32,428 nucleotides of DNA from JAXHNE01 sp038316995 (GTDB lineage: Bacteria; Patescibacteriota; Saccharimonadia; Saccharimonadales; JAXHNE01). The position numbers and the translations under genes are program-made. The notes under the pieces are model-generated. The model made no database searches and had not been told where the DNA came from. It saw only the letters and a program-made list of their open reading frames with translations. The stretch spans positions 1-32,428 of the forward strand of contig JBBQAZ010000006.1 in the NCBI GenBank assembly GCA_038316995.1, read 5' to 3'. This document shows positions 1 to 7,792 of the stretch, in pieces (within the stretch, counting starts at the first letter, position 1; every line of letters starts with the position of its first letter).

Positions 1-144
1 CTCCATTTCACTTACTCGCTCTTGTGAAAAACCCCTATCCGAGTACTCGGCTGCTTCTGTTGCGCCAAGCCAAGTCGCACCACCAAGGGTTGCTGTGGCT
101 GCTAACATTTCTGCGCGTGCTCGCCAGGTTCCGCGTTCTGCCAT
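1..144 (-). CDS. Small Ala-rich hypothetical protein, truncated by the window edge
   Basis: An ATG at 144 opens a frame that runs off the left edge without a stop (48 codons visible). It is preceded by a clear AGGAG ribosome binding site 5 nt upstream and by an extended -10 (TGCTATAAT) about 45 nt upstream, so it is a real gene start. The visible peptide begins MAERGTWRARAEML, followed by an Ala/Gly/Thr-rich hydrophobic stretch (about residues 14-31) that could be one membrane segment, then a charged part. I do not recognise the family. Residues 12-40 can be laid without gaps on residues 17-45 of the 87-aa protein at 12500-12763 with about 10 of 29 identities, so the two may be distant paralogues, but the composition is biased. 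Confidence 0.6.
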   Translation of the reverse strand, partial: MAERGTWRARAEMLAATATLGGATWLGATEAAEYSDRGFSQERVSEME

Positions 145-187
145 GAAATCTCCTGTTCCCCACGCCCATTATTATTTTATAAACCTG

Positions 188-196
188 ATTATAGCA
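188..196 (-). promoter_or_regulatory. Extended -10 promoter for the truncated small gene
   Basis: On the minus strand the sequence reads TGCTATAAT, a perfect TGn-TATAAT extended -10, with no convincing -35 upstream. The expected start lies near 181, giving a leader of about 37 nt that contains the AGGAG site. It separates this gene from the rsmE unit, which ends at 255. The remainder of 145-254 shows no gene and no obvious terminator hairpin. Confidence 0.5.
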
Positions 197-254
197 TCTG
201 TAGCTTTGGTTCATTATATTTTTGAGACAGTGAAGATTACCCTGCCTACCACTC

Positions 255-938
255 TTAATAAAGTCTTGCGATTGAGGTCACAGATGCTGTTTCGGCGCGA
301 AGTGTAAACTCACCGAGCCCAAGGTGAACAAGTTCCTGGTCTTTAAATAAAGTTTTTTCCTTATCTGACCAGCCGCCTTCAGGGCCAACTAGCAGTCCAA
401 CTGGTCTTTCTGATTGTTTGTAGCCTTCTTCACCCTGCTGGCATACAACCAGGTTTACGCTGTCTTTATAGTCTGAGATTGCTGTCTGGAGTAGCATGGG
501 TTCACGCACCGTTGGAATATCGCTTCTGCCGCATTGCTCTGCTGCTTCTATAATAATTTTATGAGCTCGTTCAGTGTCAAAGCTAGTTTTTTCTGAACGC
601 TCGGTCAAAAGTGGCACAAAATGCGACACTCCTAGCTCTGTGCATTTTTGAATCACCCAATCATTTTTATCTTTTTTGAGAAGCGACCAGAATAAGTAGA
701 TGTTTTTCTCTGGCACAACGCGGTTAAGATCCGTCACGTGTTTTAAATGCGTTCCACCTGGTTCAAATTTTGTAATCTGATAGAGTCTATCGTGGTCTTT
801 TCCATTAAATAGCACCACTTCTGCACCTGCGGCAAGTCGGAAGACCTTTTGCCACTGGTGAATTAAATCCATGTCATTTATCCAAAAGTCGTGAGTTAGC
901 TTAACTGTGTCGCCAACATAAAATCTATGTAATCTCAT
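255..938 (-). CDS. rsmE: 16S rRNA (uracil-1498-N3)-methyltransferase RsmE
   Basis: The protein is 227 aa, slightly shorter than most RsmE (about 240-250). The N-terminal PUA-like barrel (about 1-70) begins MRLHRFYVGD, the usual RsmE opening. The C-terminal SPOUT methyltransferase domain carries the trefoil-knot motif LLVGPEGGWSDKE (about 182-194) and the late GLGEFTLRAETA segment that helps form the SAM pocket. The usual LGxRILRTETA reads here as LGEFTLRAETA. RsmE methylates N3 of U1498 in the 30S subunit. The start codon overlaps the stop of the upstream protease gene as ATGA (935-938), so the two are translationally coupled and co-transcribed. There is no independent promoter. Confidence 0.93.
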   Translation of the reverse strand: MRLHRFYVGDTVKLTHDFWINDMDLIHQWQKVFRLAAGAEVVLFNGKDHDRLYQITKFEPGGTHLKHVTDLNRVVPEKNIYLFWSLLKKDKNDWVIQKCTELGVSHFVPLLTERSEKTSFDTERAHKIIIEAAEQCGRSDIPTVREPMLLQTAISDYKDSVNLVVCQQGEEGYKQSERPVGLLVGPEGGWSDKEKTLFKDQELVHLGLGEFTLRAETASVTSIARLY

Positions 939-3106
939 GATGTCTGCACATTTTCTGAAACCGTCTTAGGTGATTTGCCAGCAGCAGCTTGTTGAGACAG
1001 CTTGTAGACTTGATGATGCCCGTGGTGACGAACTGTCAGTATTACTCCAGTAATCAACCCAGCAATTGCGAATCCAATGATCGCAAACAATGCAACAGGG
1101 GTTTCTTTCACATCTTTACCCTCACTAACAGCTTGTTCTGCATTTGCAATGTAAGTTGCAGCAAGTCTATGCCCTGGATAGGCAGCCTCTACTGTCTTGA
1201 ATTCTTTGATCGCCTTAGAATAATGATTGTTTGCGTATAACGACAATCCAGTCTCCCAACTTAGCTGAACATTTCCTTCCTGTAGTAAACTAACATTGTT
1301 CTTTTCGGCAAGTTTCCGAAGATCTTCTATGGCTCGGATATAACTCTTTGCAGCATCTTGTTGTGAGTCGTTCTTAAACCTATACGTCACGAGTCCCAAA
1401 ACTTTGCCAGACGAAGCTAGCGCAGGACCTCCGCTGTTTCCACCAGACGCATCTGCATCGGACTGATACAGTGTGTATTTTCCTCCGGCAGTGCCACGGA
1501 TAGCACTAATTACGCCATTTGTGATTGATGTACTTAGAGTCGTATTGTCAATCAACACGTTTTCTGCATCACTTGGAAATCCTATGACTGTAATACCCAT
1601 ATTTTGAGACACTGTGCCATCAAATAATTTCACATACGGGGCGTCTTCAACCGGAGCCTTGAGTAACGCAACGTCACTAGAACTAAATCCAGATTCGTTG
1701 CCGGATTGCACAACATAAATATCTTTACTATTGTAGTCAACATCGACAAGTTTTGCTTTAACGAGTGAATCAGTATCTACTTTGTGTCTTAAGGCATAAA
1801 TATCTTGACTGCTTTCAAACTCAAGCGGTTCGTCACCCAATGCAACGAAATAGGTGTGTGATTCGTTTTCTATCTTAATAACACCGTCTTCTAACTCATA
1901 CACCTCCGCAATAAGGGCTGCAAAAAGCGAAGGATTTTGTGTCAGCGATTGAATCTGATTGTCGCTTAAGCCGACAATATCTTTTAAAAATGACTGCAGG
2001 GCAGAAGGATTTTCAAGTAGTAATCCAACGAAGGCATCTTCTGCAGAGAAACTAACCACGTGTCCGTTGGTCGCAATATAGCCATCCGACGACACAAAAA
2101 ATCCACTACCTGTCGATAAATTGCATGATTCTTCACCAATTTTTTGACCAAATGCAACCAACGATCCACAGGTTGCATGGTAAATCTTAACAACTGCCGG
2201 CGATACGCGCTCAACAGAGTAGTCACTCTCGGCTTTTTGTTGTTGGCTAGCGCCAAGGCCAAATATTGTACCCGCGGTTGAAAGACCAAGTACACCACTG
2301 CCACTGTTCGACACAAATGAAAGTGTGTCAAAAATAGTTTGCAGTGCAGACGGAATACTCGTATCTCCGCTCAATCCCTGAAGATGCAATGAAAATGCTC
2401 GTTCATTCACTACACCACTCCATTGAACTGAATAGATCCGGACATCTCCAGCGCCAAAACGAGGCACATGTTGAAATACTCGCTTAACTGTCTTAGTCCC
2501 TCCTAGATCTTCATTTGTTTGAGTAAGTAGCTTTACTTCAAAACTTTCATCTGACGAAACAGGAAACATATCTGCAGCAATTTGTTCAGCGCTTAATGTT
2601 CCGGCAGCTCTAGTTTGAGCGGCAGATAACGCGGCAAGATCTGGGTTAATTTGCAAATAAAGTTGGGCTGCTGCGTCACGTAGTGTATCAAAATTATTTT
2701 TTACCGATGCCTTTAGAAAAATAATTGGTTTCTTGAGTCGTAGGTCTGATTCGCTCACTTCTGCAACACCCTCTGGAGTTGATTGAGATGCCGAAACCCC
2801 AACTAGATTCTTGTCGTATGCAAAGGAATAGCCATAAGATGAACTCACTGGAATTGCCTGGCTAAGTGAAGGGGTTACAGTGCTTGTAATCGGGGGTCGG
2901 GATGTTTGTGTTTTTTGGTAAAAAACTCCGATTTGAAAGAATGAAATAAATAGTAAAACTAACGCTACGAAAATCAGACCAACATGCTTATTACGATACG
3001 GTTTATAGTGCTTTTTTCTTTGAGCATGCGACAGAGTTGCTTTTGAATGTTTTTTGCTACGCTTGTTATCTGCGCGAAGCGACTGTACTATTTTTACTTT
3101 TTTCAT
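935..3106 (-). CDS. Large membrane-anchored trypsin-like serine protease with C-terminal TM segment
   Basis: 723 aa. Order: a strongly basic cytoplasmic N-terminus (1-41), a TM segment (about 42-63), an unassigned extracytoplasmic domain (about 95-265), a trypsin-like domain (about 295-600), a TPR-like helical repeat (about 615-662) and a second TM segment (about 670-692) with a basic His-rich tail. The catalytic triad is readable: His349 in TNGHVV, Asp478 in SSSDVALLK, Ser558 in GGNSGGP. His and Asp are 129 residues apart against 35 in the HtrA protein of this window, so about 95 residues are inserted between them. There is no PDZ domain. A short-spaced GGGAG precedes the ATG. Envelope quality control or processing of surface proteins is an inference. 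Cotranscribed with rsmE. Confidence 0.85.
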   Translation of the reverse strand: MKKVKIVQSLRADNKRSKKHSKATLSHAQRKKHYKPYRNKHVGLIFVALVLLFISFFQIGVFYQKTQTSRPPITSTVTPSLSQAIPVSSSYGYSFAYDKNLVGVSASQSTPEGVAEVSESDLRLKKPIIFLKASVKNNFDTLRDAAAQLYLQINPDLAALSAAQTRAAGTLSAEQIAADMFPVSSDESFEVKLLTQTNEDLGGTKTVKRVFQHVPRFGAGDVRIYSVQWSGVVNERAFSLHLQGLSGDTSIPSALQTIFDTLSFVSNSGSGVLGLSTAGTIFGLGASQQQKAESDYSVERVSPAVVKIYHATCGSLVAFGQKIGEESCNLSTGSGFFVSSDGYIATNGHVVSFSAEDAFVGLLLENPSALQSFLKDIVGLSDNQIQSLTQNPSLFAALIAEVYELEDGVIKIENESHTYFVALGDEPLEFESSQDIYALRHKVDTDSLVKAKLVDVDYNSKDIYVVQSGNESGFSSSDVALLKAPVEDAPYVKLFDGTVSQNMGITVIGFPSDAENVLIDNTTLSTSITNGVISAIRGTAGGKYTLYQSDADASGGNSGGPALASSGKVLGLVTYRFKNDSQQDAAKSYIRAIEDLRKLAEKNNVSLLQEGNVQLSWETGLSLYANNHYSKAIKEFKTVEAAYPGHRLAATYIANAEQAVSEGKDVKETPVALFAIIGFAIAGLITGVILTVRHHGHHQVYKLSQQAAAGKSPKTVSENVQTS

Positions 3107-3167
3107 TACTCCCGCTCGACTTTTTACTTATATAAGCGTAACAGTTTCAACAGAAGCTGACAATCTG

Positions 3168-4103
3168 CTATACAAGAAAGGTAGTTGCTGCGAGAAGTGA
3201 AAGTAGTGCAAGCTGCGTATTTACGATTAATCGTTCACCGAATTCAAAACTTTGAAACTTGCCTACGCCGCGTATTTGTTGTTTGTGTGCAAAAGCAAGC
3301 AATAGATATAGCAAGAAGGCTCCAATAAGCAGTGCATAAATCTGTGGCTTGAAGGTAACGAATCCGTATAAATTTGTATGCCAGATACTAACGCCAATTA
3401 CCACCCATGGCAGTAACAATGCTTTTGTAATTATTGTTCGCTTTAACCAGTTCATTTTGCCAATTAGCGTATATCTGTCAGTTAGGTATCCTAATACTCC
3501 AATAATGGATACGGACCCTCCAATAAGTAGTAGTGTCATGATATCCCTTACTCCAGCAAAAGCTGCAACAGTAGCCAAAATCCATGGTCCTAACACTGAA
3601 AGTTCTGCCCAATTGCTTGAAGTGAGCTTATTTTTTAGTTCAGTCACATATCTGCCAAATAAACTTGTCGCAATCAATGCGTGCCATATTGCTGCTACTA
3701 CAAGTATTGCCGCAACGACATACCTTAGATTTACAGAAAACAACTCTTGTATGGCTGGAATCAAACTTCCAGTCTGCGTTAGTGTATTTTCTACTAGATA
3801 ATTAGTGGTAAGCCCTACTGTAATGTCCTTTGCATACGCAACAACAAGTCCTGCAAGCACTATGCATAGCAATGAACTAAAAATATGTAGTTTTTTGAGA
3901 GATACGAAATGTCCTGTTGTTTTTTTAGTTGTAACTGCTGTCTTTTTTGTAGTCTGTTTTTTGACAGTTTTTTTAGTTGATTTAGTCTTTGCGCTTGTCT
4001 TTGCAGGTGCCTTTTTTGATGAAACACGCTTAGCAGTAGATTTACTTGATGATTTTGCGCTCTTAGTTTTTGCCTTAGTGGTTGATTTCTTCTTTGTAGC
4101 CAT
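3168..4103 (-). CDS. Heliorhodopsin-family membrane protein lacking the retinal lysine, with histone-H1-like N-terminal tail
   Basis: 311 aa. Residues 1-64 are a Lys/Ala/Ser/Thr tail with 22 Lys, one Arg and no acidic residue, like histone H1 or Hc1 tails. Residues 72-311 hold about seven hydrophobic segments. Against the heliorhodopsin 48C12 sequence as I recall it, several blocks align without gaps: His141 (WHALIATSLFGRY) with the conserved helix-B His; W165-x-E167-x-S followed 20 residues later by D187-I, matching the counterion Glu and the GxxDI block; LGYLTDRYT; LLPW; and GKF..FGER (281-291). Counting from GER, the Schiff-base lysine of helix G falls on Leu301 (Ser302 keeps the next Ser), and helix G has no other lysine. 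So the fold is probably heliorhodopsin but covalent retinal binding looks impossible. Heliorhodopsins have a cytoplasmic N-terminus, so the tail would face the nucleoid. No Shine-Dalgarno; the -10 lies 8 nt before the ATG. Confidence 0.75.
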   Translation of the reverse strand: MATKKKSTTKAKTKSAKSSSKSTAKRVSSKKAPAKTSAKTKSTKKTVKKQTTKKTAVTTKKTTGHFVSLKKLHIFSSLLCIVLAGLVVAYAKDITVGLTTNYLVENTLTQTGSLIPAIQELFSVNLRYVVAAILVVAAIWHALIATSLFGRYVTELKNKLTSSNWAELSVLGPWILATVAAFAGVRDIMTLLLIGGSVSIIGVLGYLTDRYTLIGKMNWLKRTIITKALLLPWVVIGVSIWHTNLYGFVTFKPQIYALLIGAFLLYLLLAFAHKQQIRGVGKFQSFEFGERLIVNTQLALLSLLAATTFLV

Positions 4104-4111
4104 AATGATGA

Positions 4112-4120
4112 ACTATAGCA
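4112..4120 (-). promoter_or_regulatory. Extended -10 promoter of the heliorhodopsin-like gene, near-leaderless
   Basis: The minus strand reads TGCTATAGT, an extended -10. TTAACT lies 16 nt further upstream as a possible -35 (4 of 6 matches). The predicted start is near 4105, only about 2 nt before the ATG at 4103, so the mRNA would be leaderless. It lies between this gene and the end of lysS (4190), giving the membrane protein its own promoter. Confidence 0.5.
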
Positions 4121-4189
4121 TATTTGCGGAAATAGTTAATAGCCATGCCCTATTTTCAGAGGTGTTACTGATAAAATTTCTAACTAATA

Positions 4190-5704
4190 TTAGAGTGAAA
4201 TATTAGGATAAATTGACTTCGTAACTTCATCTATTTCATGGCGCAATTGAGGGAAGATAACGCCCTCCCGAGCAGATACGCCTTCAAGCGCCCAAAAAAC
4301 TCGCTCACTATTCCCCCATCCGCAAGTTGGCGGCATACCGTATTCCAGCATTTCAACATAATCAATATCCAGCATCTGGGCTTCTTCGTCACCGGAATCG
4401 CGCAGTTTTTGCTGCTGAAGAAATCGATTTAATTGGTCTACTGGATCATTTAATTCACTCCAACCGTTTCCGAGTTCGCTGCCCATTAACACCGGCTGAA
4501 ACCGCTCTACAGTATTTGGATTTTCGGAACTTACTTTTGAAAGCGGACTAATAAACAAGGGCGTATTTATGAGCCATATTGGGCCTGCTACATCTTTTCG
4601 TATGTTCTTCCATAACTTATCAATTCCTCTTGACTTGTTTTCGGTCTTTGCAATTTCGAGTTTATTAGATTTTAAGGCCTCTTTTACTTCTTCAATTGTG
4701 CAATCATAAACATCGATATCATAGTGTTTCTTGATGGTTTCTGCGTAATCCCATTCTTCCCATTTTGCACCGATATCAACAGTTTCGCCATTAAAATTAA
4801 ACTTTAATGTCCCAAATGTTTCGAGAATCACGTGCCTAAACATCTCTGTTTGAAATTCCATGCCATCGCGCCAGTCAGCATATGCCCAGTACCATTCCAT
4901 TGCAATATGCTCTGGCAAATGCTCGTCACTATAGTTTTCGTTCCTGAATCGAGGACCGATGTCATAAACTTTTTCAAATCCACCGCCAATTAATCGTTTA
5001 AGTGGTAGCTCGTGCGATATCCTAAGATAAAAATCTTGGTCGAGTGCGTCCATGTGAGTTACGAATGGATTGGCATCTGCCCCACCGGTCGTGTGCTCTA
5101 AAACAGGAGTATTGATTTCTATAAATCCTTTGCTGTTCAGGAAATCCCTTGTGGCCTGCCAAAATTTGCTACGTCTAATAAAGCGCTGTCTAACGTCTTC
5201 GTTTAAATTTAAATCTACATAACGTCGTCTTAATCGTTGCTCCTTATCGCTAAATCCATCTTGTTCGGTAGGAAGTGGCCGCAAACTTTTAGTTAGAAGT
5301 CTCAAGCGTTGATAATTAACAGAAATTTCACCAGTTTGGGTCTTTACGACCGTACCGGTACATTCAACAAAATCACCACTATCAAGTAGTCCAATCTCAT
5401 CTGGCATTTTAAGTTCTGATAAATTCCTGTCAGCTTCCGGTAGTTGATCATCTTTTTTTATAAACAGTTGTATATCGTGCGTGTCGTCACGGATGACGAT
5501 AAACGCAAGTTTGCCAAATTTTCTTATAGATTTGATTCGCCCAACTACAGTAACTTCACTATTTTCTAATTTTTCAAAGTCAGAAACAATCTGTGCATTA
5601 CTGTGTGAGCGCGCTGTTTTAGCTGGGTAGGAATTAACGCCAAGCGCTTTTAGCTCTTCAAGCTTACGCAGTCGTTCATCACGGAGTTCTTTTAAAGTTG
5701 CCAT
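4190..5704 (-). CDS. lysS: Lysyl-tRNA synthetase, class II
   Basis: 504 aa, the usual length. The N-terminal OB-fold anticodon-binding domain (about 50-145) contains VTVVGRIKSIRKFGKLAFIVI. The class II catalytic core follows: RRRYVDLNLNEDVRQRFIRRSKF (about 159-181), motif 2 at FRNENYSDEHLPEHIAMEWY (about 253-272) and motif 3 near 456-491. Motif 3 reads GMPPTCGWGNSERVFWALEG instead of the common GxPPTGGxGxGIDRLxMLLT. The ATP-binding Arg is kept (Arg468) but its neighbours are unusual. There is no clear Shine-Dalgarno. A TAAACT box 7 nt before the ATG may give a near-leaderless transcript, or the gene may be read through from greA-ferredoxin (47 nt gap). Confidence 0.92.
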   Translation of the reverse strand: MATLKELRDERLRKLEELKALGVNSYPAKTARSHSNAQIVSDFEKLENSEVTVVGRIKSIRKFGKLAFIVIRDDTHDIQLFIKKDDQLPEADRNLSELKMPDEIGLLDSGDFVECTGTVVKTQTGEISVNYQRLRLLTKSLRPLPTEQDGFSDKEQRLRRRYVDLNLNEDVRQRFIRRSKFWQATRDFLNSKGFIEINTPVLEHTTGGADANPFVTHMDALDQDFYLRISHELPLKRLIGGGFEKVYDIGPRFRNENYSDEHLPEHIAMEWYWAYADWRDGMEFQTEMFRHVILETFGTLKFNFNGETVDIGAKWEEWDYAETIKKHYDIDVYDCTIEEVKEALKSNKLEIAKTENKSRGIDKLWKNIRKDVAGPIWLINTPLFISPLSKVSSENPNTVERFQPVLMGSELGNGWSELNDPVDQLNRFLQQQKLRDSGDEEAQMLDIDYVEMLEYGMPPTCGWGNSERVFWALEGVSAREGVIFPQLRHEIDEVTKSIYPNISL

Positions 5705-5751
5705 GCGTAGTAGTTTACAGCAATCAGATTAGATAGGAAACAACCTGACTC

Positions 5752-6006
5752 TTATCTATACGATATAAACTTCACATTGATAATTTCACTTGGACATTGC
5801 TGTGCTGCTTTAATTACCTTTTTTTCATGAGCTAATGGAACAACAACTACCTCTAGACTTTCTAAAATACTTCCAGCTACACATACATGTGAAACTCCAT
5901 CTTTTAAAACAAAGACTTCGGGAGCGACTTTTGCGCAATTACCACAGCCTGAACATAAGTCAGCGTCTATCCACGTATTCATAATCTCTGTCCGCGAGAA
6001 TTTCAT
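5752..6006 (-). CDS. Small 4Fe-4S ferredoxin
   Basis: 84 aa. It carries CSGCGNC (CxxCxxC) near residues 18-24 and a distal CP motif (QQCPSE) near residues 69-72, the pattern of a single-cluster ferredoxin with one [4Fe-4S] (or [3Fe-4S]) centre. Known members carry electrons to partner redox enzymes in the cytoplasm; no partner is visible here. The start at 6006 lies 4 nt after the greA stop and lacks a Shine-Dalgarno. An internal ATG eight codons later (MNTWIDADLC) would give the more usual ferredoxin N-terminus and cannot be excluded. Likely cotranscribed with greA. Confidence 0.85.
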   Translation of the reverse strand: MKFSRTEIMNTWIDADLCSGCGNCAKVAPEVFVLKDGVSHVCVAGSILESLEVVVVPLAHEKKVIKAAQQCPSEIINVKFISYR

Positions 6007-6010
6007 ATAT

Positions 6011-6469
6011 TTAAGCTATGTGGTCAATTTTGTAAGTAAATATTCCAGTTGGTGTTTTGATTTCTACATCATCCCCGAGTTTTTTGCCAAGTAAAGCCTG
6101 CCCAATCGGAGATTCATCAGAAATTCGACCATTCATTGGATCGGCTTCTACTGAACCAACAATTTCAAACTCTTTCATTCCATTTTTACTCTTAAGTTTC
6201 ACGGAATTACCTATCTCTATAATATCCTTATTAGCTGGTTTTGTAATTATGTCTACGTTTTGTAAAATATTTTCAATTTCAGATATACGACCCTCAGTCT
6301 TACCTTGTTCTTCGCGCGCAGATGCGTACTCGGCGTTCTCGCTTAAGTCACCAAATTCACGAGCTGTTCTAATTCGCTCGGCAATTGGTCCTCGTTCGGC
6401 AACAAGCATTTCAAGTTCTTTTTTTAATTCCTCAACACCCTCTGCAGTCAGATGGAACAGTTTCTTCAT
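6011..6469 (-). CDS. greA: Transcription elongation factor GreA
   Basis: 152 aa, close to the usual 158. The N-terminal coiled coil (about 1-75) ends in the tip motif AREFGDLSENAEYASAREEQ, with the acidic Asp/Glu residues that reach the RNA polymerase active site and stimulate cleavage of backtracked RNA. The C-terminal FKBP-like domain (about 80-152) contains the family segment ISDESPIGQALLGKKLGD. A strong AAAGGAG lies 6 nt upstream of the ATG, and an extended -10 about 50 nt upstream. Confidence 0.96.
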   Translation of the reverse strand: MKKLFHLTAEGVEELKKELEMLVAERGPIAERIRTAREFGDLSENAEYASAREEQGKTEGRISEIENILQNVDIITKPANKDIIEIGNSVKLKSKNGMKEFEIVGSVEADPMNGRISDESPIGQALLGKKLGDDVEIKTPTGIFTYKIDHIA

Positions 6470-6516
6470 GATTTTCTCCTTTTGCTGCTAGTTTGCGTGT
6501 TCGCTTTAGCACCTTT

Positions 6517-6525
6517 AGTATAGCA
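6517..6525 (-). promoter_or_regulatory. Extended -10 promoter of greA
   Basis: The minus strand reads TGCTATACT (TGn plus a TATAAT-like box) with no clear -35. The expected start near 6510 gives a leader of about 41 nt carrying the AAAGGAG site. The promoter lies just upstream of greA, in the gap after the proS stop (6539). Confidence 0.5.
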
Positions 6526-6538
6526 AAAACCTCTTAGT

Positions 6539-7783
6539 TTATGATAGCTTCTTAAGTAGTTCTTCGCTTGAAATAAACGAAATATCCTGAGAAGTTCTTG
6601 ATTTATACTCTACCTGAGATTTTTCAACGGTTTTCTTACTTAACACTACCCGATGAGGAATACCCATTAAATCAGCATCGGCAAATTTTTGGCCAGGTCT
6701 GACATCTCGGTCATCATAAAGTACCGAGATTCCAGCCGCTTGTAAAGTATCATAGAGCTGGTTTGCTGCTTCGAGCACTGGGCCATCACTATCAAGCGGC
6801 GCTAAATATACTCGGAATGGAGCAATGTTATCCGGCCAAACAAGCCCTTTATCATCAGATAATTTCTCTGCAATTACCCCCATAACCCGCGTGATACCTA
6901 CGCCGTAAGATGCCAGAAAGACAGGCTTCTTGTTTCCTTCCGCATCCGTAAATGTAATATCCATTTTTTCTGACTTTTCAGTTCCAAACTTAAATATATT
7001 ACCAACTTCTGCGCTGACGACAGACTTAAGAGTGGCTTTGTCTACCCCAATTTCCTGCGTTGCATCATCTAGAACTTCTTCGTTAACGGCAACTGTCTTA
7101 TCGTCATTTACAAATAACGTATCTTCGCCAGCATTACAAATTGTCTGAAACTCGTGACTAAACTTCGTAAAAGCTCCCCCACTGGCAAATGTCACGAATG
7201 TTTCGCTTCCAATGCCTAATCTCTCATAGATTTTTATATATGCTTGTGTAGCCTTTTCATAGTAACTATCCATATCTTCTTGTGATGCATGTAGTGAATA
7301 CATGTCTTTCATGACAAATTCACGACCACGCATTATGCCACTCTTGGCACGTAACTCATTACGTAATTTTGTTTGGAACTGGTATACACTTTTAGGCAAG
7401 TCTTTATAACTACTCACGAATTGCTGCATCATCTTCAAAATTGGTTCTTCGTGGGACCAGGCTAATCCTAGCTCGTTATCATCTTGCAGCTTTGTCTTAA
7501 ACCATACATCAACCGCTTCATCGTCCCAACGTCCTGTTTTTTTCCAGACTTCTGGGTTTTGAAGATTTGTCATGATTAGCTCTTGGCTATCGATTGCGTT
7601 CATTTCTTCACGGACAATTTGTTTAATATTCTCAATGACTTTGATTCCTAGAGGTAAATAAGCGTAGACTCCCGCCATTTCCTTATGAATGTAACCGGCT
7701 TGAATTAATAACTGTGCGTTCTTAGCTGTCTCGTCAGACGGGTGATCTTTGCGAGTTTTTGTAAAAAGTTGTGTTCGTTTCAT
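6539..7783 (-). CDS. proS: Prolyl-tRNA synthetase, short form without editing domain
   Basis: 414 aa against about 570 for typical bacterial ProRS. Class II motifs are present: motif 1 region MAGVYAYLPLGIKVIENI (36-53), motif 2 RGREFVMKDMYSLH (152-165) and motif 3 ASYGVGITRVMGVIAE (291-306). The C-terminal anticodon-binding domain runs from about 322 to 414. Between motifs 2 and 3 only about 125 residues remain, with no room for the roughly 180-residue INS domain that clears Ala-tRNA(Pro). The enzyme charges tRNA(Pro) but probably cannot edit. It is the last gene of the run starting at 11167, starting 9 nt after the CPBP protease gene, with no Shine-Dalgarno. Confidence 0.93.
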   Translation of the reverse strand: MKRTQLFTKTRKDHPSDETAKNAQLLIQAGYIHKEMAGVYAYLPLGIKVIENIKQIVREEMNAIDSQELIMTNLQNPEVWKKTGRWDDEAVDVWFKTKLQDDNELGLAWSHEEPILKMMQQFVSSYKDLPKSVYQFQTKLRNELRAKSGIMRGREFVMKDMYSLHASQEDMDSYYEKATQAYIKIYERLGIGSETFVTFASGGAFTKFSHEFQTICNAGEDTLFVNDDKTVAVNEEVLDDATQEIGVDKATLKSVVSAEVGNIFKFGTEKSEKMDITFTDAEGNKKPVFLASYGVGITRVMGVIAEKLSDDKGLVWPDNIAPFRVYLAPLDSDGPVLEAANQLYDTLQAAGISVLYDDRDVRPGQKFADADLMGIPHRVVLSKKTVEKSQVEYKSRTSQDISFISSEELLKKLS

Positions 7784-7792
7784 GGGCCTAGT

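Noticed and set aside
145..254. tRNA or terminator in the gap between rsmE and the truncated gene
   Set aside because: No cloverleaf pattern and no GC-rich stem with a U tract on either strand.
3805..4206. Plus-strand open frame of 133 codons opposite the heliorhodopsin-like gene
   Set aside because: It is the complement of the Lys-rich tail (Phe/Val/Leu-rich), has no ribosome site, and the minus-strand frame has family motifs.
6057..6491. Plus-strand open frame of 144 codons across greA
   Set aside because: Ser/Ile/Phe-rich shadow of greA, which has all family motifs and a strong ribosome site.
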